From Streptomyces halstedii (GTDB lineage Bacteria; Actinomycetota; Actinomycetes; Streptomycetales; Streptomycetaceae): a stretch of DNA of 64,000 nt. This document shows, piece by piece, positions 63,278 to 64,000 of the stretch. Position 1 is the stretch's first letter. Every line of letters begins with the position of its first letter. The stretch spans positions 1-64,000 of the forward strand of contig JOAZ01000032.1 in assembly GCA_000720535.1 (NCBI GenBank). The letters run 5' to 3'. Below the pieces are notes generated by a model. It saw nothing but the letters and a program-made list of their open reading frames with translations. It ran no database searches and was not told the DNA's origin. The position numbers and the translations under genes were made by a program.

Positions 63278-64000
63278 TCAGTGCACCGGTTCCCCGGCGG
63301 GTTCCGGCGCCCCGGTCCCGGCGGGCCCGGCCGTGGCGGACCCGGTCCCGGCGGGCTCCGGCCGGATGTGGTGCCTGCCCAAGGGGAGCATCAGCGGCTT
63401 GCCGGACACCGGGTCCTCGATGACGCGGCTCCGCAGCCCGAACACCGCCTCGACCATCTCCTCCGTCAGGACGTCGGCGGGGGAACCGGCGGCGTGGATG
63501 CGGCCCCCCGCGAGGGCGATGAGGTGGTCCGCGTACCGGGCGGCGAGGTTGAGGTCGTGCAGGACCATCACGACGGTCGTCCCGCGCGTCCGGTTCAGAT
63601 CGGTCAGCAGGTCGAGCACCTCGATCTGGTGGCTGGCGTCGAGGAAGGTGGTCGGCTCGTCGAGCAGCAGCAGATCGGTCTGCTGTGCCAACGCCATGGC
63701 GATCCAGACCCGTTGGCGCTGGCCGCCGGAGAGCTCGTCCACGGAGCGGTCGGCGAGTCCGGCCGTCCGCGTGGCCTCCAGGGCGGATGCCACGGCCGCG
63801 TCGTCCTTCTCGTTCCACCGGGTGAAGACCCCCTGGTGGGGGTGGCGTCCGCGGCCGACCAGGTCGAGCACGGTGATGCCCTCGGGGGCGACCGGCGACT
63901 GCGGCAACAGCCCCAGTGTGCGGGCGAGTTCCTTGGCGGGCATCCGGTGGACCCGCTTGCCGTCGAGGAGGACCCGGCCCTCGCGGGGCGCGAGCAGACG
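63278..64000 (-). CDS. iron-siderophore-type ABC ATPase (5' end outside window)
   Basis: At least 240 residues of an ATP-binding protein of the FepC/FecE type are present; the frame is open to the window edge, so the Walker A motif is not seen. Visible are the Q-loop (LGLLPQSP), the signature VDELSGGQRQRVWIAMALAQ, Walker B LLLLDEPTTFLD and the switch His in VVMVLHDLNLAARYADH. The C-terminal 40 residues are a Gly/Ala/Pro-rich tail. Permease and binding-protein genes are expected beyond 64000. Confidence 0.9.
   Translation of the reverse strand, partial: RLLAPREGRVLLDGKRVHRMPAKELARTLGLLPQSPVAPEGITVLDLVGRGRHPHQGVFTRWNEKDDAAVASALEATRTAGLADRSVDELSGGQRQRVWIAMALAQQTDLLLLDEPTTFLDASHQIEVLDLLTDLNRTRGTTVVMVLHDLNLAARYADHLIALAGGRIHAAGSPADVLTEEMVEAVFGLRSRVIEDPVSGKPLMLPLGRHHIRPEPAGTGSATAGPAGTGAPEPAGEPVH

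Overview
The window is a stretch of high-GC actinobacterial chromosome, almost certainly Streptomyces or a close relative. The evidence is the base composition, the frequent GTG/TTG starts, a perfect CebR-type box in front of a cellulase, and an ethylmalonyl-CoA gene block followed by psd-pssA, an order I recall from Streptomyces genomes. No rRNA, tRNA or CRISPR array was recognised.

Layout. (1) 1-5.8 kb looks like the right-hand end of an integrated element. It holds the 3' end of a WD40-repeat protein gene with very similar repeats, a serine alpha/beta hydrolase, an unusual 16-bp inverted repeat, a relic of a recombinase 3' end, a membrane-anchored cargo protein and a three-gene recombination module: a canonical tyrosine integrase, a small XRE-type protein, and a zinc-ribbon recombinase-like protein. 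Its right edge appears to fall inside a radical-SAM gene (5633-6637), whose normal N-terminus and CX3CX2C motif are replaced. (2) 6.7-13.1 kb: a secreted Tap-like peptidase, an ATPase-domain relic, an unknown protein with a Gly/Ala-rich hydrophobic stretch, and a HEAT-MFS-TetR block with a clear operator. (3) 13.4-26.0 kb: short-chain acyl-CoA metabolism. A tandem 3-hydroxyacyl-CoA dehydrogenase, a TetR regulator, then ccr-ecm-mcl-mch-mcd encode most of the ethylmalonyl-CoA pathway, followed by psd-pssA for phosphatidylethanolamine synthesis. (4) 26-32 kb: an LtrA-family protein and a divergent pair of secreted glycanases (GH5 cellulase with CebR box; probable GH87 alpha-1,3-glucanase). (5) 31.7-43.2 kb: glycerate kinase, Nudix, sirtuin, a yybP-ykoY (manganese) riboswitch with its GDT1-family transporter, an alkylation-repair pair (Ogt; Ada-AlkA fusion), a sodium:solute symporter with a 43-residue partner, an FAD oxidoreductase, a nucleotidyltransferase-like protein and an inositol-monophosphatase-family enzyme. 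(6) 43.5-53.2 kb: an aldo/keto reductase-TetR pair with two matching operators, then a sugar-uptake operon (binding protein, two permeases, GH2 hydrolase) opposite a LacI regulator, then a lipoate ligase-like gene. (7) 53.3-64 kb: monomeric isocitrate dehydrogenase, a NarL-type two-component system, a CMD/AhpD-like protein, an amidase whose 3' end is overwritten by a dispersed-type repeat, a secreted protein, an F420-type LLM enzyme, a DUF6083-like protein and the 3' part of an iron-siderophore-type ABC ATPase.

The most unusual material is in 1-5.8 kb. A cargo gene sits between two related copies of a recombinase 3' end, next to an integrase and a broken chromosomal gene, and the element carries a WD40-hydrolase pair of the kind found in bacterial conflict systems. 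Family names come from reading the translated sequences and from memory; no database search was run.
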